Origin: Streptomyces lunaelactis
Lineage (GTDB): Bacteria > Actinomycetota > Actinomycetes > Streptomycetales > Streptomycetaceae
Reading direction: 5' to 3'
Length of the DNA: 64,000 bases
NCBI RefSeq assembly: GCF_003054555.1
Contig: NZ_CP026304.1
Span: 6,014,001-6,078,000, forward strand
Shown here: positions 28,379 to 36,412 of the stretch, in pieces
How the letters are laid out: each line of letters starts with the position of its first letter
How positions within the stretch are numbered: position 1 is the stretch's first letter
The notes under the pieces: model-generated
The model's database searches: none
Seen by the model: the letters and a program-made list of their open reading frames with translations, nothing else
What the model was told of the DNA's origin: nothing
Translations under genes and position numbers: made by a program

Positions 28379-29305
28379 GTGCTGGGTCCCGTGATCCTCG
28401 CCGCGTCGCGCAGCGACAAGATGCGCCGTTTCGTGTCGGCCGCGCCCGGGACCAGGCAGGTCGTCAGCCGGTTCATCGCCGGTGAGACGGTCGAGCAGGT
28501 CGTCCCGGTCGTCAAGGAGACCATCGACAAGGGGCTCGAGGTCACCCTGGACGTCGTGGGCGAGGACATCACCACGCGCGAGCAGGCCTACGCCGCCCGC
28601 GACGCCTACATGGAGCTGATCGAGTACCTCGAAGACCTCGGCCTGGGCACGAAGGCCGAGATGTCGGTCAAGCTGTCGATGTTCGGCCAGTCCCTGGAGG
28701 GCGGCCACGAGCTGGCGCTCGCCAACATCCGGCCCGTCGTCGAGGCCGCCGCATCCATCGGCACCACGGTCACGCTGGACGCGGAGGACCACACCACCCT
28801 CGACTCGATGTTCGCCATCCACGAGGAGCTGCGGAAGGACTTCCCGCAGACCGGGTGCGTGATCCAGGCCTACCTGTTCCGCACCGAGGAGGACGCCGGC
28901 CGACTCGCCGCGGCAGGCAGTCGCGTCCGCATCGTGAAGGGCGCGTACAAGGAGCCGGCCGCCGTCGCGTACCAGCACAAGGCCGAGATCGACAAGGCGT
29001 ACGTCCGTATCCTGAAGATCCTGATGGAGGGCGACGGCTACCCGATGATCGGGTCCCACGACCCGCGCCTGATTGCCGTCACCCAGGAGCTCGCCCGCCG
29101 CGCCGGGCGCAAACTGGATGAGTACGAATTCCAGATGCTGTACGGGATCCGCAGCGACGAGCACGTCCGGCTCGCGGCGGAGGGCCACCGGATGCGCGTC
29201 TACACGGCGTACGGCACCGACTGGTACGGATACTTCATGCGCCGTCTTGCCGAGAAGCCGGCCAACCTGCTGTTCTTCCTGCGCTCGATGATCACCAAGG
29301 GCTGA
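28379..29305 (+). CDS. Proline dehydrogenase (monofunctional, FAD)
   Basis: This 308-residue enzyme oxidises L-proline to delta-1-pyrroline-5-carboxylate and passes electrons to the membrane quinone pool. It is the monofunctional form, without the aldehyde dehydrogenase half of PutA. Family motifs include VTLDAEDHTTLDSMF, QAYLFRTEEDAGRL, RIVKGAYKEP, MIGSHDPRL and YGIRSDEHVRLA. I chose GTG 28379, where GTGGAGG lies 5 to 6 bases upstream. The next gene, pruA, follows after 35 bases and takes the product on to glutamate. Control is probably by the divergent PucR protein. Confidence 0.95.
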   Translation: MLGPVILAASRSDKMRRFVSAAPGTRQVVSRFIAGETVEQVVPVVKETIDKGLEVTLDVVGEDITTREQAYAARDAYMELIEYLEDLGLGTKAEMSVKLSMFGQSLEGGHELALANIRPVVEAAASIGTTVTLDAEDHTTLDSMFAIHEELRKDFPQTGCVIQAYLFRTEEDAGRLAAAGSRVRIVKGAYKEPAAVAYQHKAEIDKAYVRILKILMEGDGYPMIGSHDPRLIAVTQELARRAGRKLDEYEFQMLYGIRSDEHVRLAAEGHRMRVYTAYGTDWYGYFMRRLAEKPANLLFFLRSMITKG

Positions 29306-29340
29306 GCCCTCCCATCCCTCACAAAGGAGTATCGGAACTC

Positions 29341-30972
29341 ATGGACGCTGTGACCCAGGTCCCCGCCCCGGTCAACGAGCCGGTGCACAGCTACGCTCCC
29401 GGCAGCCCCGAGCGCGCCCGCCTGGAGGTCAAGCTCAAGGAGCTGGCCGAGAACCCGATCGAGCTGCCGATGACGATCGGCGGCGTCAGGCGGATGGGCG
29501 GCGGCGAGCGCTTCGACGTCGTACAGCCGCACAATCACAAGGCCGTCATCGGTACGTTCGCCGGTGCCACGCAGCAGGACGCGCAGGACGCGGTCGACGC
29601 CGCGCTCGCCGCCGCGCCCGCCTGGCGTGCCATGTCCTTCGACGACCGCGCCGCGATCATCCTGCGCGCGGCCGAGCTGCTGGCGGGCCCGTGGCGCGAG
29701 ACGCTCGCCGCCTCCACCATGCTGGGCCAGTCGAAGACCGCGCAGCAGGCCGAGATCGACACCCCCTGCGAGCTCGTCGACTTCTGGCGCTTCAACGTCA
29801 AGTACGCCCGTGACCTGCTCGCCGAGCAGCCGCCGGCGAACTCGCCGGGCGTGTGGAACCGGCTGGACCACCGTCCGCTCGAGGGCTTCGTCTACGCGAT
29901 CACGCCCTTCAACTTCACCGCGATCGCGGGCAACCTGCCGACGGCCCCGGCTCTCATGGGCAACGTCGTCGTCTGGAAGCCGTCCCCGACGCAGACCCAC
30001 GCCGCCGTGCTGCTGATGCGGCTCCTGGAGGAGGCCGGTCTGCCCAAGGGCGTCATCAACCTGGTGACGGGCGACGGCATCGCCGTCTCCGAGGTGGCCC
30101 TCAACCACCCCGAGCTGGCCGGTATCCACTTCACCGGCTCGACCAAGACCTTCCAGCACCTGTGGAAGACGGTCGGCAGCAACATCGAGAAGTACCGCTC
30201 CTACCCGCGGATCGTCGGCGAGACGGGCGGCAAGGACTTCGTGGTCGCCCACCCGAGCGCCGACCGCGCGGTGCTGAAGACCGCGCTGACCCGTGGCTCC
30301 TTCGAGTTCCAGGGCCAGAAGTGCTCGGCGTCCTCGCGTGCGTACGTCCCCGCCTCGATCTGGAACTCCGGCTTCAAGGAGGAGTTCGCGGCCGAGGTCG
30401 ACGGCATCACCATGGGTGATGTCACGGACCTGACGAACTTCATGGGCGCCGTGATCGACGAGCGCGCCTTCGCGAAGAACAAGGCCGCGATCGACCGGGC
30501 CGCCGCCGACCCGAGCTGCACGATCGTCGCCGGTGGCACCTACGACGACTCGGTCGGCTACTTCGTGCGCCCGACCGTCGTCGCGTGCTCGGACCCGGGC
30601 AACGAGGTCTTCACGACCGAGTACTTCGGCCCGTTCCTCGCCGTGCACGTCTACGAGGACGACCAGTACGACGCCATGTTGGAGCAGATGGAGTCGGTGT
30701 CGGCCTACGCCCTGACCGGCGCGGTCATCGCCAACGACCGTGCGGCGGCGGCGTACACGATGGAGAAGCTGCGGTACGCCGCGGGCAACTTCTACATCAA
30801 CGACAAGTCGACCGGCGCGGTGGTCGGCCAGCAGCCCTTCGGCGGCGGCCGCGCGTCCGGTACGAACGACAAGGCGGGCGCCCCGCAGAACCTGATGCGC
30901 TGGACGCTGACCCGCGCGATCAAGGAGACGCTGGTCGCGCCGACGGATTACCCGTACCCGCACATGGGCTGA
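29341..30972 (+). CDS. pruA: PruA, delta-1-pyrroline-5-carboxylate dehydrogenase
   Basis: This 543-residue aldehyde dehydrogenase oxidises glutamate-semialdehyde, the open form of P5C, to glutamate with NAD. The catalytic Cys lies in FEFQGQKCSASSRAYVP, and the general-base Glu region is VGETGGKDFVVAHP. NAD-binding is marked by IHFTGSTKTFQHLW. The C-terminus has the typical QQPFGGGRASGTNDKAG. The start is ATG 29341 behind AAAGGAG. It forms an operon with proline dehydrogenase. The length is normal for the group-1 P5C dehydrogenases. Confidence 0.97.
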   Translation: MDAVTQVPAPVNEPVHSYAPGSPERARLEVKLKELAENPIELPMTIGGVRRMGGGERFDVVQPHNHKAVIGTFAGATQQDAQDAVDAALAAAPAWRAMSFDDRAAIILRAAELLAGPWRETLAASTMLGQSKTAQQAEIDTPCELVDFWRFNVKYARDLLAEQPPANSPGVWNRLDHRPLEGFVYAITPFNFTAIAGNLPTAPALMGNVVVWKPSPTQTHAAVLLMRLLEEAGLPKGVINLVTGDGIAVSEVALNHPELAGIHFTGSTKTFQHLWKTVGSNIEKYRSYPRIVGETGGKDFVVAHPSADRAVLKTALTRGSFEFQGQKCSASSRAYVPASIWNSGFKEEFAAEVDGITMGDVTDLTNFMGAVIDERAFAKNKAAIDRAAADPSCTIVAGGTYDDSVGYFVRPTVVACSDPGNEVFTTEYFGPFLAVHVYEDDQYDAMLEQMESVSAYALTGAVIANDRAAAAYTMEKLRYAAGNFYINDKSTGAVVGQQPFGGGRASGTNDKAGAPQNLMRWTLTRAIKETLVAPTDYPYPHMG

Positions 30973-30992
30973 GACTCGCCCCTCTCGTGACT

Positions 30993-31028
30993 CCGCCCCC
31001 GCCCGGCCCCCACGCCGGCCGGGGGCGG
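30993..31028 (+). terminator. Terminator after pruA
   Basis: CCGCCCCCGCCCGGC (30993-31007) and GCCGGCCGGGGGCGG (31014-31028) pair with one mismatch around a 6-base loop, 21 bases after pruA. Confidence 0.8.
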
Positions 31029-31081
31029 TCCACGTTCGGCGGGTCTACGCTGCTGGAAGGGGGCGTAGGAAGGAGGGTGTG

Positions 31082-31321
31082 ATGCCTGGTTCCACGACGC
31101 TGGGCGGCGGACACGGGGCCGACTCGATCGAGCACACCGATGCCGTCCGGCTGGCTTCCGTACTAGGGGAGTTGAGCGGGCTGCTGGCGGTGGACGGACC
31201 GAACCGCCTCACCGATGCGCAGGTCTCCGCGCTGTGCGGGGGAGAGGTGCATCACCGGCAGGAGTTCGCCGGATGGATCGAGCGGGTTGCGCGGGAGCTG
31301 AGCCGGAGGGTGTCGGCGTAG
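31082..31321 (+). CDS. Small hypothetical protein (79 residues)
   Basis: The start is ATG 31082 with AGGAGGG about 5 bases upstream; a GTG directly precedes it. The protein begins MPGSTTLGGGHGADSIEHT and contains a helical region SVLGELSGLLAVDGPNRLTD, followed by QEFAGWIERVARELSRR. It is soluble with no membrane segment, and no domain is recognised. It is transcribed alone after the proline operon and is convergent with the ArsR gene. Confidence 0.7.
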   Translation: MPGSTTLGGGHGADSIEHTDAVRLASVLGELSGLLAVDGPNRLTDAQVSALCGGEVHHRQEFAGWIERVARELSRRVSA

Positions 31322-31388
31322 CCCGGCGACTACGGGGTGTCCGCGCCGGGGACGACCCGGCGTCCGCGCAAGATCCAGACGAAAGACC

Positions 31389-31745
31389 CTAGTCCCCGGC
31401 GCCCTGATCCGCCTCGGAGGCCTCGGCCAGGCGCTTGATCGCCGACAGCCGGCTGTCCCAGTCCGAGGCGACGCGGTCCATCCACCGGGCCGTCACGACG
31501 AGCCGCGCCGGCAGGACCGTGTAGCGCGCTTCGCGGCCCTCCCGGTGCCCGGCCACCAGGCCGGCCCGGGTCAGGACCGCGAGATGCTTCACGATCGCCT
31601 GCCGGCTGACGGGCAGCTCCGTAGCCAGGACCGTGGCGGTCGCCTCGCCGTGCGCGGCGAGGGCGTCCAGTATCCGGCGGCGGGTCGGGTCCGCCAGCGC
31701 GGACAGGACCTCCGTCACGGCGTCCTGGTCTGTGCCCGCCGTCAT
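31389..31745 (-). CDS. ArsR-family winged-helix transcriptional regulator
   Basis: This 118-residue repressor-type protein has its winged helix at about residues 10-85: VLSALADPTRRRILDALAAHG, then VSRQAIVKHLAVLTRAGLV. The usual metal-binding cysteines of ArsR/SmtB are absent, so it is unlikely to sense metals directly. Its ATG at 31745 overlaps the stop of the SRPBCC gene (ATGA), so the two are translationally coupled. ArsR/SRPBCC pairs are common in actinobacteria and are normally self-regulated. Confidence 0.92.
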   Translation of the reverse strand: MTAGTDQDAVTEVLSALADPTRRRILDALAAHGEATATVLATELPVSRQAIVKHLAVLTRAGLVAGHREGREARYTVLPARLVVTARWMDRVASDWDSRLSAIKRLAEASEADQGAGD

Positions 31746-32197
31746 GCGGCCAGTCGCTCCGCGTACTGCTTGATGTTGCCCATCTGCTCGGTCCAGCCGC
31801 TCGAGTGGCTCTCGTATCCGGCGGTGCCGACCCTGTCCTCGGGGATGACGAGGTCGGCGAACCCGGTCTCCACGACGCGCAGATGGGTGCCTTCGCCGTC
31901 CGGCGTGAGCGTGAACTCCACCAGGGTGGAGTTTCCCTCGACGGCCTGCTCCCCGGGGTGGGCGCTGGCCCAGCGGTACGAGAAGTGGTGCGGCGGGTCG
32001 ACCTTCACGATCGTGGTCGGGAACTGCCCGTACTCGCCGTGGTCGAAGTGCATGGTCCCGCCGGGGCGCAGGTCGACCGGGGTGGGCTTGCCCTGTCCGA
32101 ACCATGAGCCGACGTGCTCGGGCTCGGTGAGCACCGCCCACACGCGCTCGACCGGTGCGGCGATGGTGATGTCCCGTTCGATCCGGTCCTCGCTCAT
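31742..32197 (-). CDS. SRPBCC (AHSA1-like) ligand-binding protein
   Basis: This 151-residue START/Bet v1-fold protein begins MSEDRIERDITIAAPVERVW, continues with WAVLTEPEHVGSWFGQ, and ends with the usual C-terminal helix HSSGWTEQMGNIKQYAERL. The cavity probably binds a hydrophobic ligand. It starts at ATG 32197 behind AGGAGG and is coupled to the ArsR gene. A role as the sensor or effector of the pair is inferred from context. No enzyme activity is visible. Confidence 0.9.
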   Translation of the reverse strand: MSEDRIERDITIAAPVERVWAVLTEPEHVGSWFGQGKPTPVDLRPGGTMHFDHGEYGQFPTTIVKVDPPHHFSYRWASAHPGEQAVEGNSTLVEFTLTPDGEGTHLRVVETGFADLVIPEDRVGTAGYESHSSGWTEQMGNIKQYAERLAA

Positions 32198-32212
32198 GAT
32201 CTCAGCCTCCTG

Positions 32213-32256
32213 TTCGACGATGACGTGCTACCCAATGGTTGCACGTCATCGTCGAA
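32213..32256. promoter_or_regulatory. Inverted repeat upstream of the SRPBCC-ArsR operon
   Basis: Perfect 16-base arms (TTCGACGATGACGTGC at 32213-32228 and its complement at 32241-32256) surround a 12-base loop, next to the ribosome site of the SRPBCC gene. Two related boxes, ACCCAATGGTTGC in the loop and GCAACCCATTGGTTGC at 32261-32276, resemble ArsR-type operators. Confidence 0.65.
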
Positions 32257-32344
32257 AGGTGCAACCCATTGGTTGCGCGAGTTGCCGGGGACGATCCACG
32301 GAGGTGCGGGTCCTGTCCCGGGCGGGTAGGGGAGGATGCCCCGC

Positions 32345-32893
32345 ATGAGTGAGTCGTCGTCGCCCCGCACCGCCCACACCTTCGAGCTCAGCACCGCCGA
32401 ACTCCTCGACATCCGCGGACTCTTGACGCGCGCCTTCCATGGCGACTTCGGCGACCAGGACTGGGACCACTCCCTGGGCGGAGTCCATGCCCTGGTGTAC
32501 GAGGACGGCGTGCTCGTCGCCCACGGCAGCGTCATCCAGCGCCGCGTGATCCACACCCGCCGCTCCCTGCGCGTCGGGTACGTCGAGGCCGTGGCCGTAC
32601 GCCCCGACCGGCGCCGCCGCGGGCTCGGCGGGCTCGTGATGGACACGCTGGAGCGGGTGATCGACGGGGCGTACGAGTTCGGCGCGCTCTCCGCGTCCGA
32701 CGACGGCGCCGAGCTCTACCGGGCGCGCGGCTGGCAGGTCTGGGAGGGCCGGATCGAGGCGCTCGGCCCCGACGGGGTGGTGCACCTCCCGGACGAGGAG
32801 GGCAGCACGTACCTCCGCCCGGCGGTGAACCGTCCCCTCCCGGAGCCGTCCGGCGCGCTGATCTTCGACTGGCGCGACGGCGACGTCCTGTAG
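32345..32893 (+). CDS. AAC(2')-like aminoglycoside acetyltransferase (GNAT)
   Basis: This is a 182-residue GNAT enzyme. The sequence follows the AAC(2') family of mycobacteria along its whole length: LLDIRGLLTRAFHGDFGDQD, then HALVYEDGVLVAHGSVIQRR, LRVGYVEAVAVRPDRRRRGLG (the acetyl-CoA loop), and GALSASDDGAELYRARGWQ, ending FDWRDGDVL. Such enzymes acetylate the 2'-amine of aminoglycosides and may have a native role elsewhere. I chose ATG 32345, 9 bases from GGGGAGG; ATG 32336 abuts that site. The family match is from memory, so actual activity on drugs is not proven. Confidence 0.85.
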   Translation: MSESSSPRTAHTFELSTAELLDIRGLLTRAFHGDFGDQDWDHSLGGVHALVYEDGVLVAHGSVIQRRVIHTRRSLRVGYVEAVAVRPDRRRRGLGGLVMDTLERVIDGAYEFGALSASDDGAELYRARGWQVWEGRIEALGPDGVVHLPDEEGSTYLRPAVNRPLPEPSGALIFDWRDGDVL

Positions 32894-32945
32894 CCCCGCC
32901 CGCCCGGCGTTCACAGCGCCCCCGCAATCCCGAGGCGTACGAGGG

Positions 32946-32999
32946 CTCGGACTTTGCCTGGCGTCTCAGATAGTAGGAAGTCCGAGTAATCGTGGAGAC
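32946..32999 (+). promoter_or_regulatory. Structured, AT-richer element upstream of the 43-residue gene
   Basis: CTCGGACTT (32946-32954) and AAGTCCGAG (32978-32986) form a perfect inverted repeat with a 23-base spacer, and GTCTC (32963-32967) can pair with GAGAC (32995-32999) instead. The two structures are mutually exclusive. The region is lower in GC than its surroundings. The function is unknown. Confidence 0.45.
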
Positions 33000-33160
33000 A
33001 GAAGCGCGTACCTGTCCTAGCTTTGTAGAAGCCGAACGTCTCGCTCGATCCAGCGAATGGCGGCCGTGAGCACGTGCCCGTGAGCAGGCAACCCCTGCGG
33101 CACCGCTCCCCGCCCCTTCCGGCGCCTCGAATCATCCGTGATCTCAAGGAGTCGATCACC

Positions 33161-33292
33161 ATGCCCGAGACGACCGCACGCCGCCGCGTCCGCCACTCCT
33201 CGCGTTCGAGTGAGTCGGACCGCAAGAATGCCGCCGCCGCCCTGCAGCGAGCCCTCGACCGCAGGGACAACGGCGGCTCCACCGGCCACTGA
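33161..33292 (+). CDS. Small basic protein (43 residues)
   Basis: The start is ATG 33161 with AAGGAG about 10 bases upstream. The product MPETTARRRVRHSSRSSESD continues to KNAAAALQRALDRRDNGG. It is strongly basic, with a short helix and no membrane segment. No domain is recognised. It could bind nucleic acid or the ribosome by charge, but this is a guess. Its stop codon begins a 13-base direct repeat. Confidence 0.7.
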   Translation: MPETTARRRVRHSSRSSESDRKNAAAALQRALDRRDNGGSTGH

Positions 33293-33343
33293 GCCTGTTC
33301 AGCGAGCCTGTTCAGGACATCGAGGCCTCAGGACCTCAGGACC
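33291..33343. repeat. Direct repeats over the stop codons of two convergent genes
   Basis: GAGCCTGTTCAG occurs twice in a row from 33291 and overlaps the TGA (33290-33292) of the small gene. On the other strand TGAGGTCC/TGAGGCC units begin at the stop TGA (33336-33338) of the phosphatase. Confidence 0.8.
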
Positions 33344-34925
33344 TCTTGATCTCGAAGTAGTCGATGCGCTCGCCGCTCTCGGCGAGCGCGGAGACCTTCA
33401 GCTTCGGGGCCGTACCGGACTCCGCCTCCACCGCGAGGAAGGAGAAGCCGGTGTAGCGCACGCGCGACCACTGCACCGTGTCCGGGTCGGGCAGCCGCAG
33501 CTTGGTCCAGTGGAAGGTCAGGATGGTGTCGTGGTCATGGACATTGCCCTCGTAGCTGTCCTTGACCCCGAGCCCGAAGCTGTAGAGATCCTTGCCGGCG
33601 CCGCCCGCCGTGACGTACACGATGCCGTCCCGCGTCGGGTCGGTGGACGCCCCGATCGGCACCGGCTTTCCGACCTCGCCGCCCTTGATGGCGTCCGTCC
33701 GCTCGTAGACGTGGTTGTGCCCGTTGATCACCAGGTCGACCTCGTGCTTGGTGAAGAGCGGCAGCCAGGCGTCGCGCACCCCGCCGTCCGAGGCGTGGGT
33801 CGACGTCGAGTACATGCAGTGGTGGAAGAAGACCACCACGAAGTCGATCCCGGGCTGCGCCCGCAGCTCGCCCAGGCGCTTGTCGAGCCAGGCGGTCTGC
33901 TTGCCGTCCGTGTAGCCCTTGTTGGCGGGGATCTCGTACGAGACGTCATTGGCGTCCAGCGCCACGACGCCCACATTGCCGTACGTGAACGAGTACACGC
34001 CCGGAGCGTTGTGCGCGTCCGGGCCGTTCTTGGGCAGCGACCAGCGGGCTGACTGACCGCCGTAGCCGTTCGGCGAGTACCAGGCCTCCATGTCGTGATT
34101 GCCGGTGGTCACCATCCACGGCACCCGCGAGGCCACACTCTCCGTCTGCGCCAGGAACTGGTCCCACACACGGGCGTCGTAGGTGTCCGACTCCTTGCCC
34201 TGCCCGCTGCTGTCCGCGTAGCAGATGTCACCCGCGTGCAGATGGAACGAAGGGTTCTGGCCGAGGATCAACTGGTCGTTGGCGAGGGCGTGGTAGCTCA
34301 CGCCCTGGTCCCCGAAGGCGGTGAAGACGAACTTCTCGGGCGCCGCCGGAGCCGTACGGAACGAGCCGATCGTGGACATCCGCTCGGGCGCCGCCGGGTC
34401 GAAGCCGTCGTGTCCGACCCCGTAGTAGTACGTCTTCCCCGGCGTCAGCCCGTCCAGGCCCACATGCAGGTAGTACTGGTCGACGGCCGGCAGCTTCCTG
34501 GAGAGCGAGGGCGTGTGCAGGGCGCGCACCTCGGCCTCGATCTTCCGGCTCAGCTCCCAGGGCTTCAGGCCGACGCGCAGGTACGGCTTCTTCACCGCGA
34601 AGGGCACCTGCCACGAGATCCGCATCTGGGTCTTCGGGTCGGCGCCGAAGGCGAGATGCCGCCCGAACGGCGCGACCATCGAGCCGTCCACCGCCGCCGT
34701 CGCGGGAGCCGTGGCCAACTCGGGGGATGCCGCACTCGCGGTGGACGCACGGCCCAGCAGCAGTCCGCCGCCGCCCGCGACCCCCGCCGCGAGCCCGCCG
34801 GCCAGCGCGCCGCGACGGGACAGCTTGGGGCGTGCGTGCCTGGCGCGCAGATACTCGTGCTGTTCCGGCATGCTCATGCGGCGGGCGAGCTGCTCGGGGA
34901 CGCCGAGGTGGGGGGTTTCAGCCAT
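33336..34925 (-). CDS. Tat-exported metallophosphatase (purple acid phosphatase-like)
   Basis: This is a 529-residue secreted phosphoesterase. A twin-arginine signal (LSRRGALAGGLAAG, about residues 35-48) follows an unusually long n-region, and cleavage is likely near ASAASP. An N-terminal fibronectin-like domain (about 85-195) precedes the metallophosphoesterase domain (about 205-480). Metal-site motifs are AFGDQGVS, LHAGDICYAD, TTGNHD, VVFFHH and INGHNHVYER. It would release phosphate from organic esters outside the cell. The ATG at 34925 lacks a close ribosome site, and in-frame ATGs at residues 17 and 19 are possible starts. Confidence 0.92.
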   Translation of the reverse strand: MAETPHLGVPEQLARRMSMPEQHEYLRARHARPKLSRRGALAGGLAAGVAGGGGLLLGRASTASAASPELATAPATAAVDGSMVAPFGRHLAFGADPKTQMRISWQVPFAVKKPYLRVGLKPWELSRKIEAEVRALHTPSLSRKLPAVDQYYLHVGLDGLTPGKTYYYGVGHDGFDPAAPERMSTIGSFRTAPAAPEKFVFTAFGDQGVSYHALANDQLILGQNPSFHLHAGDICYADSSGQGKESDTYDARVWDQFLAQTESVASRVPWMVTTGNHDMEAWYSPNGYGGQSARWSLPKNGPDAHNAPGVYSFTYGNVGVVALDANDVSYEIPANKGYTDGKQTAWLDKRLGELRAQPGIDFVVVFFHHCMYSTSTHASDGGVRDAWLPLFTKHEVDLVINGHNHVYERTDAIKGGEVGKPVPIGASTDPTRDGIVYVTAGGAGKDLYSFGLGVKDSYEGNVHDHDTILTFHWTKLRLPDPDTVQWSRVRYTGFSFLAVEAESGTAPKLKVSALAESGERIDYFEIKRS

Positions 34926-34996
34926 GGCGTCGAACTTGTCAGTAACTTCGAACTCCAGCCCAGACTTTGGGTGAACGATTCACAAACTTCCCACCA

Positions 34997-35054
34997 GGGG
35001 CTCCGCCCCGGACCGCGCCCCGGCCCCCGCGCCTCAAGCGCCGGCGGCGCTGGA
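34997..35054. repeat. Dispersed intergenic palindromic repeat, copy 2 (inverted, partial)
   Basis: The GGGGCTCCGCCCCGGA hairpin and the CTCAAGCGCCGGCGG arm are present, in the opposite orientation to copy 1. It lies between the phosphatase and leuB starts, upstream of both genes. Confidence 0.75.
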
Positions 35055-35125
35055 TTCTCCGCCGGTCGCAGTCCAGATCGTGGACGTCACATGTCATGGG
35101 GTGGGACGCGGAGTAGGGTGCCGCT

Positions 35126-36169
35126 ATGTCTCGCAGCCTCAATCTCGCAGTGATCCCCGGTGACGGCATCGGCCAGGAGGTCGTGGCTCAGGGCTTGAAG
35201 GTCCTCGCCTCTGTCCTCCCGCAGGATGTGAAGCTGGAGACCAAGGAGTACGACCTCGGCGCCCAGCGCTGGCACCGCACGGGAGAGACCCTCCCGGACG
35301 CGGAGCTCGACTCCCTCAAGAACCACGACGCGATCCTGCTCGGCGCGATCGGCGACCCGTCCGTGCCGTCCGGTGTGCTGGAGCGCGGGCTGCTGCTCAA
35401 GCTGCGCTTCGCCTTCGACCACTACGTCAACCTGCGTCCGTCGAAGCTGTTCCCCAACACCGCGACGCCGCTGGCCGGCCGCCCCGACATCGACTTCGTG
35501 GTCGTCCGCGAGGGCACCGAGGGTCCGTACACGGGCAACGGCGGTTCCCTGCGCACCGGGACGCCCGCCGAGGTCGCCACCGAGGTCAGCGTCAACACGG
35601 CGTACGGCGTGGAGCGCGTCGTCCGTGACGCGTACGAGCGGGCCGACTCCCGTCCCCGCAAGAAGCTGACGCTGGTCCACAAGAACAACGTTCTCGTGTA
35701 CGCCGGTCACCTGTGGAAGAACATCTTCGACAAGGTCGGCCAGGAGTACCCCGAGGTCAGCACCGACTATCTGCACGTCGACGCCGCGACGATCTTCTTC
35801 GTCACCCAGCCGGAGCGCTTCGACGTCATCGTCACCGACAACCTTTTCGGTGACATTCTCACCGACCTCGCCGCGGCCGTGACCGGCGGCATCGGCCTGG
35901 CCGCGTCCGGCAATATCAACCCGACGGGTGCCTTCCCGTCGATGTTCGAGCCCGTCCACGGCTCCGCGCCCGACATCGCGGGCACGGGCAAGGCGGACCC
36001 GACGGCGACGATCCTCTCTGTCGCCCTCCTGCTGCGGCACCTCGGCTTCGAGGCCGAGGCGGTGCGCATCGAGGAGGCCGTCTCCGCCGACCTCGCGGAG
36101 CGCGACGGTGCCACGGCCCGTACGACGGACCAGATCGGCGACGCGCTCGCGGTACGAGTAGCGAGCTGA
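35126..36169 (+). CDS. leuB: LeuB, 3-isopropylmalate dehydrogenase
   Basis: This 347-residue NAD-dependent enzyme oxidatively decarboxylates 3-isopropylmalate in leucine synthesis. Motifs are [28 protein letters not shown], the substrate-binding Arg residues near [27 protein letters not shown] with the Mg aspartates, and the NAD-binding [25 protein letters not shown] ends 6 bases before ATG 35126 and there is no ribosome site, so the mRNA may be leaderless. ilvE follows 243 bases later, past a terminator, so the two are separate units. Confidence 0.97.
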   Translation: MSRSLNLAVIPGDGIGQEVVAQGLKVLASVLPQDVKLETKEYDLGAQRWHRTGETLPDAELDSLKNHDAILLGAIGDPSVPSGVLERGLLLKLRFAFDHYVNLRPSKLFPNTATPLAGRPDIDFVVVREGTEGPYTGNGGSLRTGTPAEVATEVSVNTAYGVERVVRDAYERADSRPRKKLTLVHKNNVLVYAGHLWKNIFDKVGQEYPEVSTDYLHVDAATIFFVTQPERFDVIVTDNLFGDILTDLAAAVTGGIGLAASGNINPTGAFPSMFEPVHGSAPDIAGTGKADPTATILSVALLLRHLGFEAEAVRIEEAVSADLAERDGATARTTDQIGDALAVRVAS

Positions 36170-36186
36170 CCCTTCGGTTCTCCTGC

Positions 36187-36217
36187 AGCCGCCGGGTCGC
36201 ACTCGCACCCGGCGGCT
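36187..36217 (+). terminator. Terminator after leuB
   Basis: AGCCGCCGGGT and ACCCGGCGGCT are perfect 11-base arms around a 9-base loop, 17 bases after leuB, followed by TCTCCT. Confidence 0.85.
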
Positions 36218-36287
36218 TCTCCTGTGCGGCCTCCGGGTGTCACCATCAACCCTGGACCGCATTCACCCCCGTTTCTTGCACGGCTTC

Positions 36288-36371
36288 ATGCACGGTCCCA
36301 CGCGAGCGATAATCGGACGTGGGCCGCGGCATGCGGGAAGCTCGGACGCCCTGGCAGCAGTAGCGGCGTGA
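36288..36371 (+). CDS. Possible leader ORF upstream of ilvE (27 residues)
   Basis: The frame ATG 36288 to TGA 36371 encodes a 27-residue peptide starting MHGPTRAIIGRGPRH. The two isoleucines use ATA ATC, and ATA is very rare in this genome. No good ribosome site and no terminator are visible before ilvE at 36413, so an attenuator is not established. Confidence 0.3.
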   Translation: MHGPTRAIIGRGPRHAGSSDALAAVAA

Positions 36372-36412
36372 GCGCGGTCCGTCACTAACAACCGGTGAAG
36401 GACACTGCACTC

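Noticed and set aside
34970..34987. GGTGAAC near the phosphatase start as a possible PHO box
   Set aside because: Only one GTTCACC-like unit is good; the second unit at 11-base spacing does not match, so PhoP control is not supported.
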